Origin: Aureobasidium sp. EXF-3400
Taxonomy: Eukaryota > Ascomycota > Dothideomycetes > Dothideales > Saccotheciaceae
Length of the DNA: 11,457 nucleotides
NCBI GenBank assembly: GCA_024195585.1
Contig: SWBL01000684.1
Coordinates: forward strand, 1-11,457
Direction: 5' to 3'
Part shown: one piece after another, positions 1 to 9,290 of the stretch
Position numbering within the stretch: position 1 is the first letter of the stretch
Layout of the letters: each line of letters opens with the position of its first letter
Notes under the pieces: model-generated
Database searches by the model: none
Seen by the model: only the letters and a program-made list of their open reading frames with translations
Told to the model about the DNA's origin: nothing
Made by a program: the position numbers and the translations under genes

Positions 1-3000
1 GTCACCCACCGTAGTACTAATCTGCCGTTCAACTGCTTATGTATGGCAGAGCGGACGGGATGCCCAGTTTTCAGCTGACTGTGGCCGTATGTGCTTGTAA
101 CGTGAACTTCTAGACATATATACCTATTATTCCACATATGAATAGTACCCAGTCGAACTGCTGGCCCTCGTTGTCCACATCCATCTTCTCCTCGACACCG
201 CACAGCCACAGGGAAAGAACCATATCCGGGTTGCCAACGCAAACGTAAGGTTAACCTCAGCTGTGGCTGCTGCAACCGTCCTCCTTCCTGTTCGTGCCTA
301 TTTTGCACCTCGTGAAACATACCCACCTCTTTAACTTCCAACCGAAAATGTTATCCAGACCTTCCATATCTCGACAGACTTTACCAGCTGAGCTCCCCAC
401 CTGCAAAACTCGGCCGAGTCATCATTCGAGACGATAGTCTTTCTGATCTTCGTTCAAACAACAACGGTAAACAAGTGGCTGGCGGTGGGGCTATCTCTTT
501 CATGAATACTAATCACCAAACACTTGTTGAGCACGTGGGGTCACTGTGGTCGGAACGAGACCCCCCGCTTCACACCTCTTTTGCTGCCTTTTGCTGTTTC
601 TGACAATCACAGTTGCGGAGCAAGCATCAGCCTGTGGCGTTGGCGCCAATATCGCTTCCTCAGATTCTCTCACCTGCCAAAACACTTCACTCCGCGGAAG
701 AACCACTCGATTGATTGTGGCGTGTGAGTGGAGTGCTATTCCTTCGGCGCTGTCTGTATATCGTGAACACAAGTCACTTGCCTGTGCGTTGGCACGTGAT
801 TGCTTGAGTATCGCGGGGTGCTAGTATACGCGACGGTTTCGTCTATACCAAGTGCTGTAGCGCTAGGGAGTTGCTCCTCGGGGTCGAAGGGTGAGCACTG
901 AGCACGTCAAGAAAGACAGACCCTTGCATCTTCTGAAGGGAACGACAGACGCCTAGAACTGCAAGAGGCAGAAGGGTAAGTTCACACGAGAACACCTCTG
1001 CTTAGCCCCGAGAGAGCCGGCTTAGCACATGAGTGTGGTGTTGACTATCACATAATCTGTTGTCTTCCCTTGAGCACATCATCTCTGGGCGTGCGTAGGT
1101 CCCTGCAATCGTACGCAAGCGCTGCTCTGTGTCTAGACAACCTCGGAGCTGCTCCTTAGGCATGATGGTTGGCATTAGCATACATAGCTCGGCCCTAAGG
1201 CGGAAGACTGTGGTCTTGGCTCTTTCTTACACCTCACTGTTCCCGAGATCTAGACGAGCGGAAGATGTGAGAGTATGAAAGCCAAGAAGTGGAGAGCGCG
1301 GGCAAAGACGTGGAAAAAATAGATGTGATCCACCGTGCAGACTAAAAAAAAATGATCCTTGTGTGGAGATCAAAGGTTCTGCAGCTCATTAAATCAATTC
1401 CACCAGCCACGATTGGTGGATGTGGCAGTTCAATCAACAGGAGAGACTCGTCTTCAAAAACCGTTGTGGTGCACCGAGTCCCCGGCCTTACAAGAGTGGA
1501 GAGAAAATGAGGGCAAGCACCATGGAAGAAAAAGGACGCGCAATCCCGCGTCATACCCAAGAGATGCTCATTTAACCCGCGGCCGCTTGTTGTATCAACG
1601 TGTGATATAGTGACAAAAGATAGGTAGGGATAAGAGGGTCGACACAAACCACAATCTCGCCAAGGGTGAACGACAGAGAAGGGTCCTTGATGAACGGGAA
1701 TTCCGTATATCGTTTGTACGGTGATAAGTTTCATCTTCATCTTGCTCTGCTGAGTGCCTTACGGCAGCTAGGACACACTGCTTTGACCTTCTCCACTCTT
1801 GTAGGAGGGAAAAGAGTCAGGTTGTACCGGACGAGTACATACCTATCACAGCGGAAGCGCTCGAGTCTGCTTGGCATTGTTTGACACCTCTCAGAGGGCG
1901 ATGTCACTTTCTCCAGTGAGTCCCTATTTCTCCTTATTGGTCTCGAAGAAGGGTATTTGGCAGAATTTTGACATTTAAAAATGCTCCGTCATGCAAGCAT
2001 GTACCGTTTGACGCACGAACATCTGGAGTACAGTAGCCAAAAACAAGCAGCTATACATAGCATCCCTTGCATGCGACATGTGTACACTCGTTGACCTCCT
2101 TCACAGTGCAGATGGAATGATGTTGACAAAGAGGTTCAGTTTTCGTCGCCGATCCTTGACGTACAAATCGGTGTTTCCTGAGCGGAAGCTGAAACATCAG
2201 ATCGAGCTCTAAGGAAGCCAAAGAGACATCGGGAGCAAGATGACTATCCAAATCTCCGTTCCTCGGCGTCACCGACTTTCCGGAGCAAAGCGAGAGTTGC
2301 AGACAGAAGGATCACCACCGAGACGATAATTGATGTATGATGTCGCATTTCGCAGAGGAGAAAGGTGATATGCAAAGTCCCATGACTCGACGATAACCTG
2401 CCGAGTCAGACAAGCTGATGGACCGACCTCTTGGTAATGGCTCGGCGGTGAATGGAGCGCGCGTCCGGCAAACGGCTGTGGTCTATCAATCATCTACCGG
2501 GACGCGACCCAAATCCGTAGTGTGACGCCTCGTCTCGGCGCACCGCCACACGTAGTCAACGGTCTTTCTCTTAACGATCTTTTGAGACGCGATCGAAGAT
2601 CCAAGGTGTGGGTGGCGTCGAGCACGCTTCGTGCAACGTTAGAAAACGGCGAAGAAGGCGGGTAAAAAATAGCCTGATATCCGTTAAGCCTTACTCCTCA
2701 CAGGCTGCGTCAAAGATAGGAATTGCTGATATCAAAGGGTTACGGCCGTAGATTGCAGATCCTATGAACTGAGAAACTAAGAGGTTGCTATTCGAGGAAA
2801 GACCATTCCAATGACCATCACGGTCGGGTATTGTTGTGCAGATAGTGAATTGAAAGTGACAAATAGGAAAAGATATCGAAAAGGCAAAGGGACAAAGAAG
2901 GGTATCTCAAAACAGACAGGCAGACCCTTGAGCACTCCATACCAGGCCCGGCTTTCCTGGGAACGCTCAACCACTGTATACATCGAACGAATATATCGTA

Positions 3001-3282
3001 CTTGTGTGTGCGCGCCGGAATGAAGCAAAAGAAATAATATCAAAAACATTAGTAGCCGCAACAGTAAAACAATCAAGGAAACCAAAAGGAAAATGTTGCT
3101 AGAGGGGGTATCGATTTGAACCAACACAAGGAAAAGTCCAATGGTGAGAAAGGACAGGGGTATCTCGGATCGCCTGATCTCTGATCAAAGGCTGGATATG
3201 GTTATCCTTCAGTCTCCAGGACCCAGGCGGCAGGTTGATTCATGACGGGTCATTATCGGCGAGTTTGGTGATAGTTTGAGCT
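1..3282. other. Intergenic region 3' of the CP2 gene; no supported gene
   Basis: This 3.3-kb stretch lies downstream of the stop codon of the minus-strand CP2 gene. Open frames here are short. The longest that starts with ATG, on the minus strand at 1342-1740, is a length expected by chance in a window this size and has no recognisable family motif. I found no pair of open frames joined by a convincing donor, branch point and acceptor, and no tRNA or 5S rRNA signature. The right-hand few hundred bases presumably carry the CP2 3' UTR, although no clear polyadenylation signal stands out. Base composition is even, with no AT-rich or repeat-degraded block. Small features are an A9 run near 1344-1352 and a tandem 7-mer (TGAGCAC twice) near 893-906. 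Confidence 0.6.
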
Positions 3283-5889
3283 TTAGTAGACCAGCCTAAG
3301 CTCATATCCTGAGGAGGGGGATGGTCTGGATTGCCACTGATTCTGGGGTGTGTCGACTGTTGCGAATTCGGCCTTCATGTCTTGACCTTCGGGCAATTCG
3401 CGAATCGCGTCGTCGTCCATGAGGATCTGAATACCCTTTTGGTTGACACGAACGGTTCGAACGACTTTTTGAGGCTCGATGCCGAATTTTGCCGCGGTTG
3501 CGCTGACGAACTCGGCGAGGTTTCTCTGGAGAAGGTAGATTGCCCGGTAGTAGTTGTCCTCAGAGGTCTTGCCGTGCACTCGAGATTGCAGATAGAAACA
3601 AGCAACTATTTATATCATGTCAGTAATTGTGTGTTTACGAGAAAGAATATAAGCTTACCAGGCTTGTTGGTGCGCTCTGGAGGAGGTTGGTAGGCAGAAT
3701 CCACGCCAATGGCTTCGAACCAGCCGGCGACATTGCCGTTACTTGGCGAGTGTGCTTGCATCTTGACTGGCTGATCAGGTGGGCTGGCCAAGTGCTGGGG
3801 GTTAGAGGACTTGAGATCCATAGGTGCAGTCTGAGAGTTGCTACGTCCCCACTCGGTGGAGTTGACGCGAGAAGGGGGACCAAAAGCACTTGGACGGCGG
3901 AAGTTTGAAGGAAGCGATTGGTTGCTGGGAGTGGGCGAAACCATGGCGGAACTACTCTTGCTCTGACCATCCCACATATTCGTGTCGTTGGTGTCAACTC
4001 TGGTGAGACCCTGAGAATCGCCAGACAAGCTGACTGGATGAAGGTCTGGGTCGTCTTCCTCTGCACCTCTCAGGAACAGGATACTAATGGGACGGGTGGA
4101 GCCGAACATATCCTGCAGTCCAATAAGCTTCACTTGGAGATCTTCCTCGGCAGAAGATCTTCCAGTAGAGGCTGTAGAGGACATGGACCAGGTCCTCTTG
4201 TGCTTGGGCACCTTGCCTGGTCGTGCAGGCATTGCATTGGGCTTAGAGATGGAGCCACTTCTCTTGCGCTTGCTCGAGTCTCTCATGCCGGACTCAATCT
4301 GTGAGATTTGCTGGTTGAGCTTGTCAATCATTTTCTTGACATGGGCGACATCGTTGGAGAGCTTGCGCTCGGCGCCGTGGTCGCGGAAGAGCTTGACTCT
4401 GCAGTAGCACACTTCGTGAGCGGGCTGTTGAGATGGCGACATGGAGTCGAGCAACAGCTCGGTCTTTGTGCACAGGCGAACTGGAATGCCCTTGACACCC
4501 TTGGAGTGGCTGAAGTCGGTAGACAAGAAGTTGAAGCGAACAGAGATGGGACACTCGATTCCCTGAGCATTAGGCGATGGGCTCCAAGTCACACAGAAGC
4601 CATCAAACGAGGAAGACTCGAGTTCCAGCTTGGGTCGGTTAAGATCATTTGATTGATTCTGATCGACAAATTCGACGGCTTGCAGGCGACCACCGCGCTG
4701 GTGGGCTTCGTTGGTACCACGGCCTTCTTTCCAGAGCTGCCAGCAGGCTCCAGGGCGCGCTCTCTGCGAATCCTCCTCGAAAGACACGCGGACGAAGGTA
4801 CGGTACTTGAGTTGGCCAACGACTGAGTGCTGGGGAGCTGTGTCGTGAATGTTGAGCGTGTAGGCCTGACCTTTGTTAAGGTAAGTAACGGGGATCTCAT
4901 CAGCTGTCTTGACCATGGCGGTCGGCGCGTTGAGGGTGACGCGGTAACGGAAATTCTCGCTAGACGGGTGCTGAGGAAGAGCGACAAGCGCAGCGTTGCT
5001 GAGGTGAGAAGGGAACATGGGGTCGGCATGCGTCTGGTTAGACATCTCGACATCGAGGTTCATATCACCACCACACATAGGCGAGTCGGCAGCTTGGCTG
5101 TCCAGTTGGTCAAAGACTGGGCCCTGGTGTTGGAAATTCTGGGGAGGGAAGGTATGCTGATGGTGCATCTGGAAGGGGTGAGCTGCAAAGGGGTTCATGT
5201 GATGGTGATGTTGCTGCTGCTGCTGCTGCATTGCATGTGCGAACGAGTGCATGTGCGCAAGCTGAGGAGCATGAAGGGCCGACGTGTCCGAGGTAGGCAT
5301 GGACAGCGGAGTGTTCAAGCCCAGGCTAAATCCTGGTGTATGGAGGTCACCTGCTTGGTGGTGGTAGAGGGTGTTTGTGCCACCAGGAGTGGGGGTGTAG
5401 TAGCCTGACATGTGGAAGGGGTTGAACGAGGAGCTGTTAGGATCCAGCCCAGAAGGGGTGAGGCCGGTGCTGCCAAAGTTCCATTGTTCCGTCGAGGTTG
5501 CTCGAGGGGTAGGGTCGGCATCCTTGATGTTGTGGTGCTCGGCGAATTGTCTGTGACGAGGTTAGAGTTTGCGTGCTTACAGAGTGGAGGAAAGGAGGAG
5601 TTGGCTTGGTGAGCGGGGAGGTGGAGAAGCAGAATACGACATACCGAGGATTCAGAGTCGCGACGTCGAGGGCATCCAGCGACGAGGCATTGGCTTGGGC
5701 TTGCGACGAGTTGGGGTTGAATTTGACGGCTTCGAGGTATGGCTTGAAGCTCTTCTGCAGTTCGATGCTCGGCTTTTGCGAGCTTTGTCTGCAGCAGCAA
5801 TAACAAAACATGTCAGCCACGGGATTTGCGCGCGCTTTCTCAGCCAGCTGTGGCAGTGTGGCTCGCTCTTCTTACCTGTGCTCGAACAT
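3283..5889 (-). CDS. grhl: Grainyhead/CP2-family transcription factor, complete, four exons, 790 aa
   Basis: Coding exons on the minus strand are 5876-5889, 5645-5788, 3659-5550 and 3283-3605. They total 2373 bases, 790 codons plus TAA, and all junction phases agree. Residues 150-200 are Gln/His-rich (Q161-166, H167-170). The CP2 DNA-binding domain spans about 252-455: it opens with NFRYRV, has W323 and W326, the family signature KGVKGIP at 403-409, and ends near GAERK at 445-449, matching animal LSF and GRHL proteins. A short heptad stretch (456-475) and basic patches KRKR (480-483) and KHKR (502-505), candidate nuclear signals, follow. Residues 684-765, with MDDD (746-749) and ELPEGQDM (753-760), match the grainyhead-type C-terminal dimerisation/ubiquitin-like domain, not the SAM domain of LSF. 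In Neurospora a grainyhead-like factor (csp-2, from memory) acts in conidial separation and wall remodelling; a similar role here is inference. The start is the first in-frame ATG, in a good context (A at -3). Confidence 0.93.
3606..3658 (-). other. Intron 3 of the CP2 gene (53 nt)
   Basis: The donor is GTAAGC, the branch point TACTGAC and the acceptor AAATAG. The split codon G plus TT gives Val684. Splicing links the Ser/Pro-rich linker ending in RTNKP to the C-terminal dimerisation domain that starts VACFYLQSRV. Without splicing, the frame runs through the intron and stops after it, losing this domain. Confidence 0.92.
5199..5228 (-). repeat. In-frame CAG/CAA plus CAT/CAC microsatellite coding Gln6-His4
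   Basis: On the coding strand there are five CAG codons and one CAA (5211-5228), followed by alternating CAT and CAC (5199-5210). They give residues Q161-166 and H167-170 of the CP2 protein. The surrounding 50 residues are also rich in His, Gln, Met and Phe. Such tracts are common in the transactivation regions of fungal regulators and often vary in length between strains. It is not a mobile element. Confidence 0.9.
5551..5644 (-). other. Intron 2 of the CP2 gene (94 nt)
   Basis: The donor is GTATGT. The acceptor is GTCACAG, with a strong CTCTAAC branch point about 10 bases upstream and a pyrimidine-rich interior. The split codon CG plus A gives Arg53. Splicing joins the frame ending in TLNPR to QFAEHHNIKDAD, which runs straight into the long exon that holds the DNA-binding domain. 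Confidence 0.9.
5789..5875 (-). other. Intron 1 of the CP2 gene (87 nt)
   Basis: The donor GTAAGA follows a 14-base coding exon ending in AG. The acceptor is CTGCTGCAG, and a CTGAC branch point lies about 20 bases before it. The split codon (AG plus A) gives Arg5 and joins MFEH to RQSSQKPS in the right frame. Without splicing, the frame from the start reaches TAA one codon after the junction, so splicing is required for the full-length protein that starts at 5889. Confidence 0.82.
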
Positions 5890-5894
5890 GGTTG

Positions 5895-5909
5895 CTAGGC
5901 GCTCACCAT
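5895..5909 (-). promoter_or_regulatory. Minimal upstream ORF in the CP2 leader (Met-Val-Ser-Ala-stop)
   Basis: The ATG at 5907-5909 opens a four-codon frame closed by TAG at 5895-5897. Only five bases (CAACC) separate this stop from the main CP2 ATG at 5887-5889. The uORF start has C at -3 and G at +4, a weaker context than the main start, so leaky scanning is expected. After termination so close, reinitiation at the main ATG would be limited. Whether it is in the mRNA depends on the unmapped transcription start and on a possible leader intron. Confidence 0.4.
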
Positions 5910-6774
5910 GCGATGTTGAGAGTTGGGAAAGTGTTAAGGGCGCCGAGTCTGCGAGCGCGAGGTGAGGAAGGTGCTTATGTGAAAGATCGAAGACAACTCT
6001 TGTGGACAGGCTCGTCACCAGGTAGGTCGATGAAACAGCGTGCAATAAGGGAAAGGCGCAACCACAAGCCACAGGATGCGCGCCGTTTTAACTGCAGGCT
6101 GAATTGTGGCCCGACCAGAACTTACGCTACCACGCTGGAAGCGACACGACCCAGCCTGTCCCGTGCTCTGCCGATTTCTTCGCTTGCGCTTGCTGCACTG
6201 TTGGGCCAGCATCGCTCGATACACGTAGCGACCATCGGCCCCGTGTGTCTGCCTCGCTCCTCATGCACTCTCACTTTTCGCTGTCCCAAGCAGAACCATA
6301 TTTCCAGCCCGCGCCACACGTCTAGCCACATGGCTGTGCAAAAAAGCACCTCGACTGCCGGAGACTGCCTTTGTTGTCAACAACGATCCTCCTCGTGCCA
6401 CAGTTTGCTTTTTTGCTTCGGATCGCTTGTCACTCGTGCATGCACGCTTGCAAAAACGGAAAGCGTGAGCCCTCATGTGGCTGGAGTCGCATCCCCGCAG
6501 AGGCTGCCGACGCCGCTGAGTCAGGCCCTATCACCGAAATCATCGATCTCGTCCTCTCACAGAAACACGGCTCGATCATCATCCCTTCTTTCTAAACTTG
6601 AAGCACCGTGTCCGATCCTAACCGCCTCGAAGCTTACGAGTACAGCGCAACGAGCCAGCAAGTTCAGCTAGCACGCATCGGAGACTCGACTTGACCCTTG
6701 TTCCACGGCCTCCTTTCGCCCTTCACTCTTGTCACATCTCGCAATCATCACGTACGGCGAGGCAGACTGCTGAC

Positions 6775-6787
6775 CTACGTGACGTAG
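6775..6787. promoter_or_regulatory. 13-bp palindrome with ATF/CRE-like core
   Basis: The sequence CTACGTGACGTAG consists of two perfect 6-base arms (CTACGT and ACGTAG) around one central base, and contains the half-CRE TGACGT. The form suits a bZIP dimer of the ATF/CREB type. It lies about 890 bases upstream of the CP2 start. Occupancy is inference from the motif only. Confidence 0.3.
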
Positions 6788-7552
6788 CCACGTTTGGGGA
6801 TGTGCACCGCACACTGTGAGCAGTTTGACGCATACAATCTTCTGAAGTCGTTACTGTCTCTGCATGCTATCTAAACTCACCCTGCATCAAATGGCGGATG
6901 CACTCTACGATGGTAATTCGCCGATACAGCCACACTTGCTCTCAATCCTTGACCCATTGCTACCGCTCTACCATCGGCAATATGCCCTTTTCATTCTAGA
7001 AGGTGCTCTTCTCTGCCGTCTTTCTGGTCGAAGCAATTTCCCTTTTGCATCACCAACCGAGATTGAGATGTGCCTGTCTGCTGCTAGACCATTGGGACTT
7101 TGGTTAGCCACTAACATCATGCGCTGAGGTGAACCTTATCGTCATGTCGCTCCGTCCTATTATTACTACTGACAATGTGATTGCGCATGGCCTCTCAAGG
7201 GTCAGGACGCAGACAAAAGAGAGGGCACGTCCTGCCGTATCAAACGAGCGCTGTCAAAAGAGTGCAACTTTCGTCATCAGAGACTTTGGCGCTAAATGGC
7301 CCCGCTTCGCACCGTTTGGGCTGTCTATCCGTTCAAACGGCGCTTGGCTGCTCACTTGCGAAAGCCACCCAAAGCACCACACGAGTGCAACAGCTCTCGA
7401 GGCATCGATCAGCGAACGAGTTGGTCCGTAACATTTCCGAGAAGCTTGTGATACGCCGATCTTTCCCCCTCTCTGCCCCCATGCGTCTGCCACAGTGAAG
7501 TGGCGGTGACAGCGAAGCAACACGGCGTATCCACTCTCCCGGGAACGCTTCT

Positions 7553-7576
7553 GATCTTCAACGCGACCCGAAGATC
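7553..7576. repeat. Short inverted repeat (7-bp arms, 10-nt loop)
   Basis: GATCTTC at 7553-7559 is complementary to GAAGATC at 7570-7576. It lies in the non-coding spacer 1.7 kb upstream of the CP2 start. No T-run follows and there is no known function. An arm this short can arise by chance. Confidence 0.3.
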
Positions 7577-7603
7577 CTGCGATGTGCCTGTGATCAAAGT
7601 TGC

Positions 7604-7618
7604 GTCGCGGTCGCGGTC
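7604..7618. repeat. Tandem GTCGCG element in the CP2 upstream region
   Basis: GTCGCG occurs twice back to back and is followed by a third partial unit, GTC. Another CGCG core lies about 45 bases to the left (ACGCGACCC near 7561). CGCG cores are bound by APSES/MBF-type fungal factors, but the flanks do not fit the StuA or MCB consensus exactly. A related tandem lies upstream of the other gene at 11156-11171. Confidence 0.35.
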
Positions 7619-9290
7619 TTTCTCGTCCAGCGATCGGGGGATGGCATGAAGTCAAGTCTAAGGTTGGCTCATGAGACGAACCATCTAGCGCAGCGGGCTC
7701 CGGAACGTGGCTCATTGAGACGAGCAGCTGTCGATTATTACCTCAACTTCTCAAGCTTGGTGCCACACTTACGTACCGCCACATCAGCCGCTGCTGACCT
7801 CCGTCTGTGGCGGTGCTTTGCCGTTTTCTCTCACCCCTCTTCTGCCCAAACTCTGTGAGAGAATGTGGCAGGTGAGTTTGTGGCTGTGGCTGAGCAGCTG
7901 TCACATCCGTCACGCTCTTGCACCACTCCGACCCGCGCTCCAGGCCCTTCGATTGGACCTCTCGATTGATTCGATGAGAGCTTCTCTGCGGGAGATTTGC
8001 TGCAACCCAATTCGGCGCGGATGGTTCGGTGGGAGGAGGGGTGTGGCTGCCCATGTATATGCCGCATGAAAGGCGTATGTTCTCAACACGACCGACCTCA
8101 TGGAACCTAATCTCGCGTGCCTTCTCTCTGTGGCAGCAGTGTGCTCGGGGTTGCATTTACCCTGTTCTGTTTCGATCCTTTCCGGAAGAATGACCAAAGC
8201 TCATCATTACATCCTGTGGGTTGGTGCCTGGTCATCAAAAGAATGAGATCGAGGGGGATCTGCAAATGAAACCGAACGAGAACAGTCTTTGTCTTCCCTC
8301 AGACCGTGTATTTGGAAGCAATGTTGCGCGCGTATCAGCAAGTAAGAGGGGCCAGCATGAGATGAAGCTCAATCATCGCCAAAGCAAAAAGAGTCGCACA
8401 TAACACTTTATCTGTTGCTTGCACTGTGTCTCTCAAAGAGCGCTTCCCCCCTCAAACATATCTCCACCATTAGTTCAAGTGCTATTGAAACCGTGTGGAG
8501 ATTATACAAAGTGCGTTCTGTCGAACACATAGAACGCAATACTGTGATTCACTTGCACGTGGGAGAGCAATATAGTAGCTAATGACGCGGCAGGCAAAAA
8601 GTGTGGAAATGCAGCCCTAATAGCAGAGATACCCATATTGCAAACCCGGTAATACATACCACTTTCGATAAGGAGAATCATTGTCGTCAAGTCTCCTATA
8701 TGATTCAAAGTATGAGGTGTGAGTGAGGCTATGAGTCTGTCTGGAGAGCGGCTCCGAGCCACACCTGTACCTGCGCAACTGCGAGAGACCTGCAGTACAA
8801 AGAACATATTGTGCCATGTGTACGCGTAAACCCCCTTTCTGCAGACGAGCGGTTGTCGAGAGCGAGACATGTCCAATGAAACTGTTTTGTGTACGTACAG
8901 TTATGCAGTAACCTCAGACTTGGGTACCTTTGCTGTGGGCAAGGCGAGTGAGAAATAGTAGACCGTGTGTATTGCATGTCCTATTGGTTCCAGCACTTGT
9001 CTGGAGCGACTCGAGAGATGAGCCACATTCACAATTGATTGATGGACAGAATGCACAGCCACATGCCACATCAAGCAATCTTCGTTTCGACTGCATAAAT
9101 CGTGCCGCTTCGTACCGTCATTCCTATTCTCCTTCTCACATGACCACAGTTGCTCCAGCCCTTAATGATCTGCACACTCTATTGTATCAAACCCATGTAA
9201 TGAATTATACCCTCGTCATACTGACAATTATAGAAACTTCCAATGTGATCTAGGCATTGTGCTATTGCAGGGGTTTGTGTGCTCTTTTCC

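Larger units (their letters stand above)
5890..9290. promoter_or_regulatory. 3.4-kb spacer upstream of the CP2 gene: probable leader and promoter, no supported gene
   Basis: This lies between the CP2 start and the stop of the coiled-coil gene, which points the same way, so it should hold the CP2 promoter and leader plus the upstream gene's 3' UTR. Long spacers ahead of developmental regulators are usual in filamentous fungi; assigning the whole length to CP2 regulation is inference. Notable contents are listed separately: the minimal uORF, a 13-bp palindrome at 6775-6787, a hairpin at 7553-7576 and a GTCGCG tandem at 7604-7618. A plus-strand open frame (5913-6671) and a shorter one (6864-7127) lack recognisable domains or codon bias, and I do not call them genes. 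Confidence 0.5.

Noticed and set aside
1342..1740. 132-codon minus-strand open frame starting with ATG
   Set aside because: One or two frames of this length are expected by chance in 11 kb of six-frame sequence. There is no domain, codon bias or splice partner, and it ends in a poly-A/T run.
3106..3120. tRNA-like B-box on the minus strand (GGTTCAAATCG), and another at 9507-9516 (GGTTCGAGTC)
   Set aside because: Neither has a matching A-box, acceptor stem or anticodon arm at the right distance. The second lies in the coding sequence of the coiled-coil gene.
2777..3127. Frame with a strongly hydrophobic, membrane-like stretch
   Set aside because: It has no ATG ahead of the hydrophobic part. 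The hydrophobic residues are what a purine-rich stretch gives when read on the complement.
1..3282. Mobile element or RIP-degraded repeat in the gene-free left third
   Set aside because: No terminal repeats, no transposase or reverse-transcriptase motifs in any frame, and base composition is not shifted towards AT.
4827..5408. 193-codon plus-strand open frame inside CP2 exon 3
   Set aside because: It lies wholly antisense to the conserved CP2 coding sequence. Its Val/Leu/Arg-rich composition, with a poly-Leu run from the CAG repeat, is a by-product of the coding strand.
6864..7127. 87-codon plus-strand frame (MLSKLTLHQMADALYDG...)
   Set aside because: The translation looks protein-like, but there is no recognisable domain, no third-position bias and no upstream or downstream exon that I could join to it. 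Transcript evidence would change this.
532..8561. Three CACGTG E-boxes (532-537, 793-798, 8556-8561)
   Set aside because: About three are expected by chance in a window this long, and they are not clustered.
5890..9290. Autoregulation of CP2 through the ideal grainyhead site AACCGGTT
   Set aside because: I looked at every CCGG in the window and none is flanked to give AACCGGTT.
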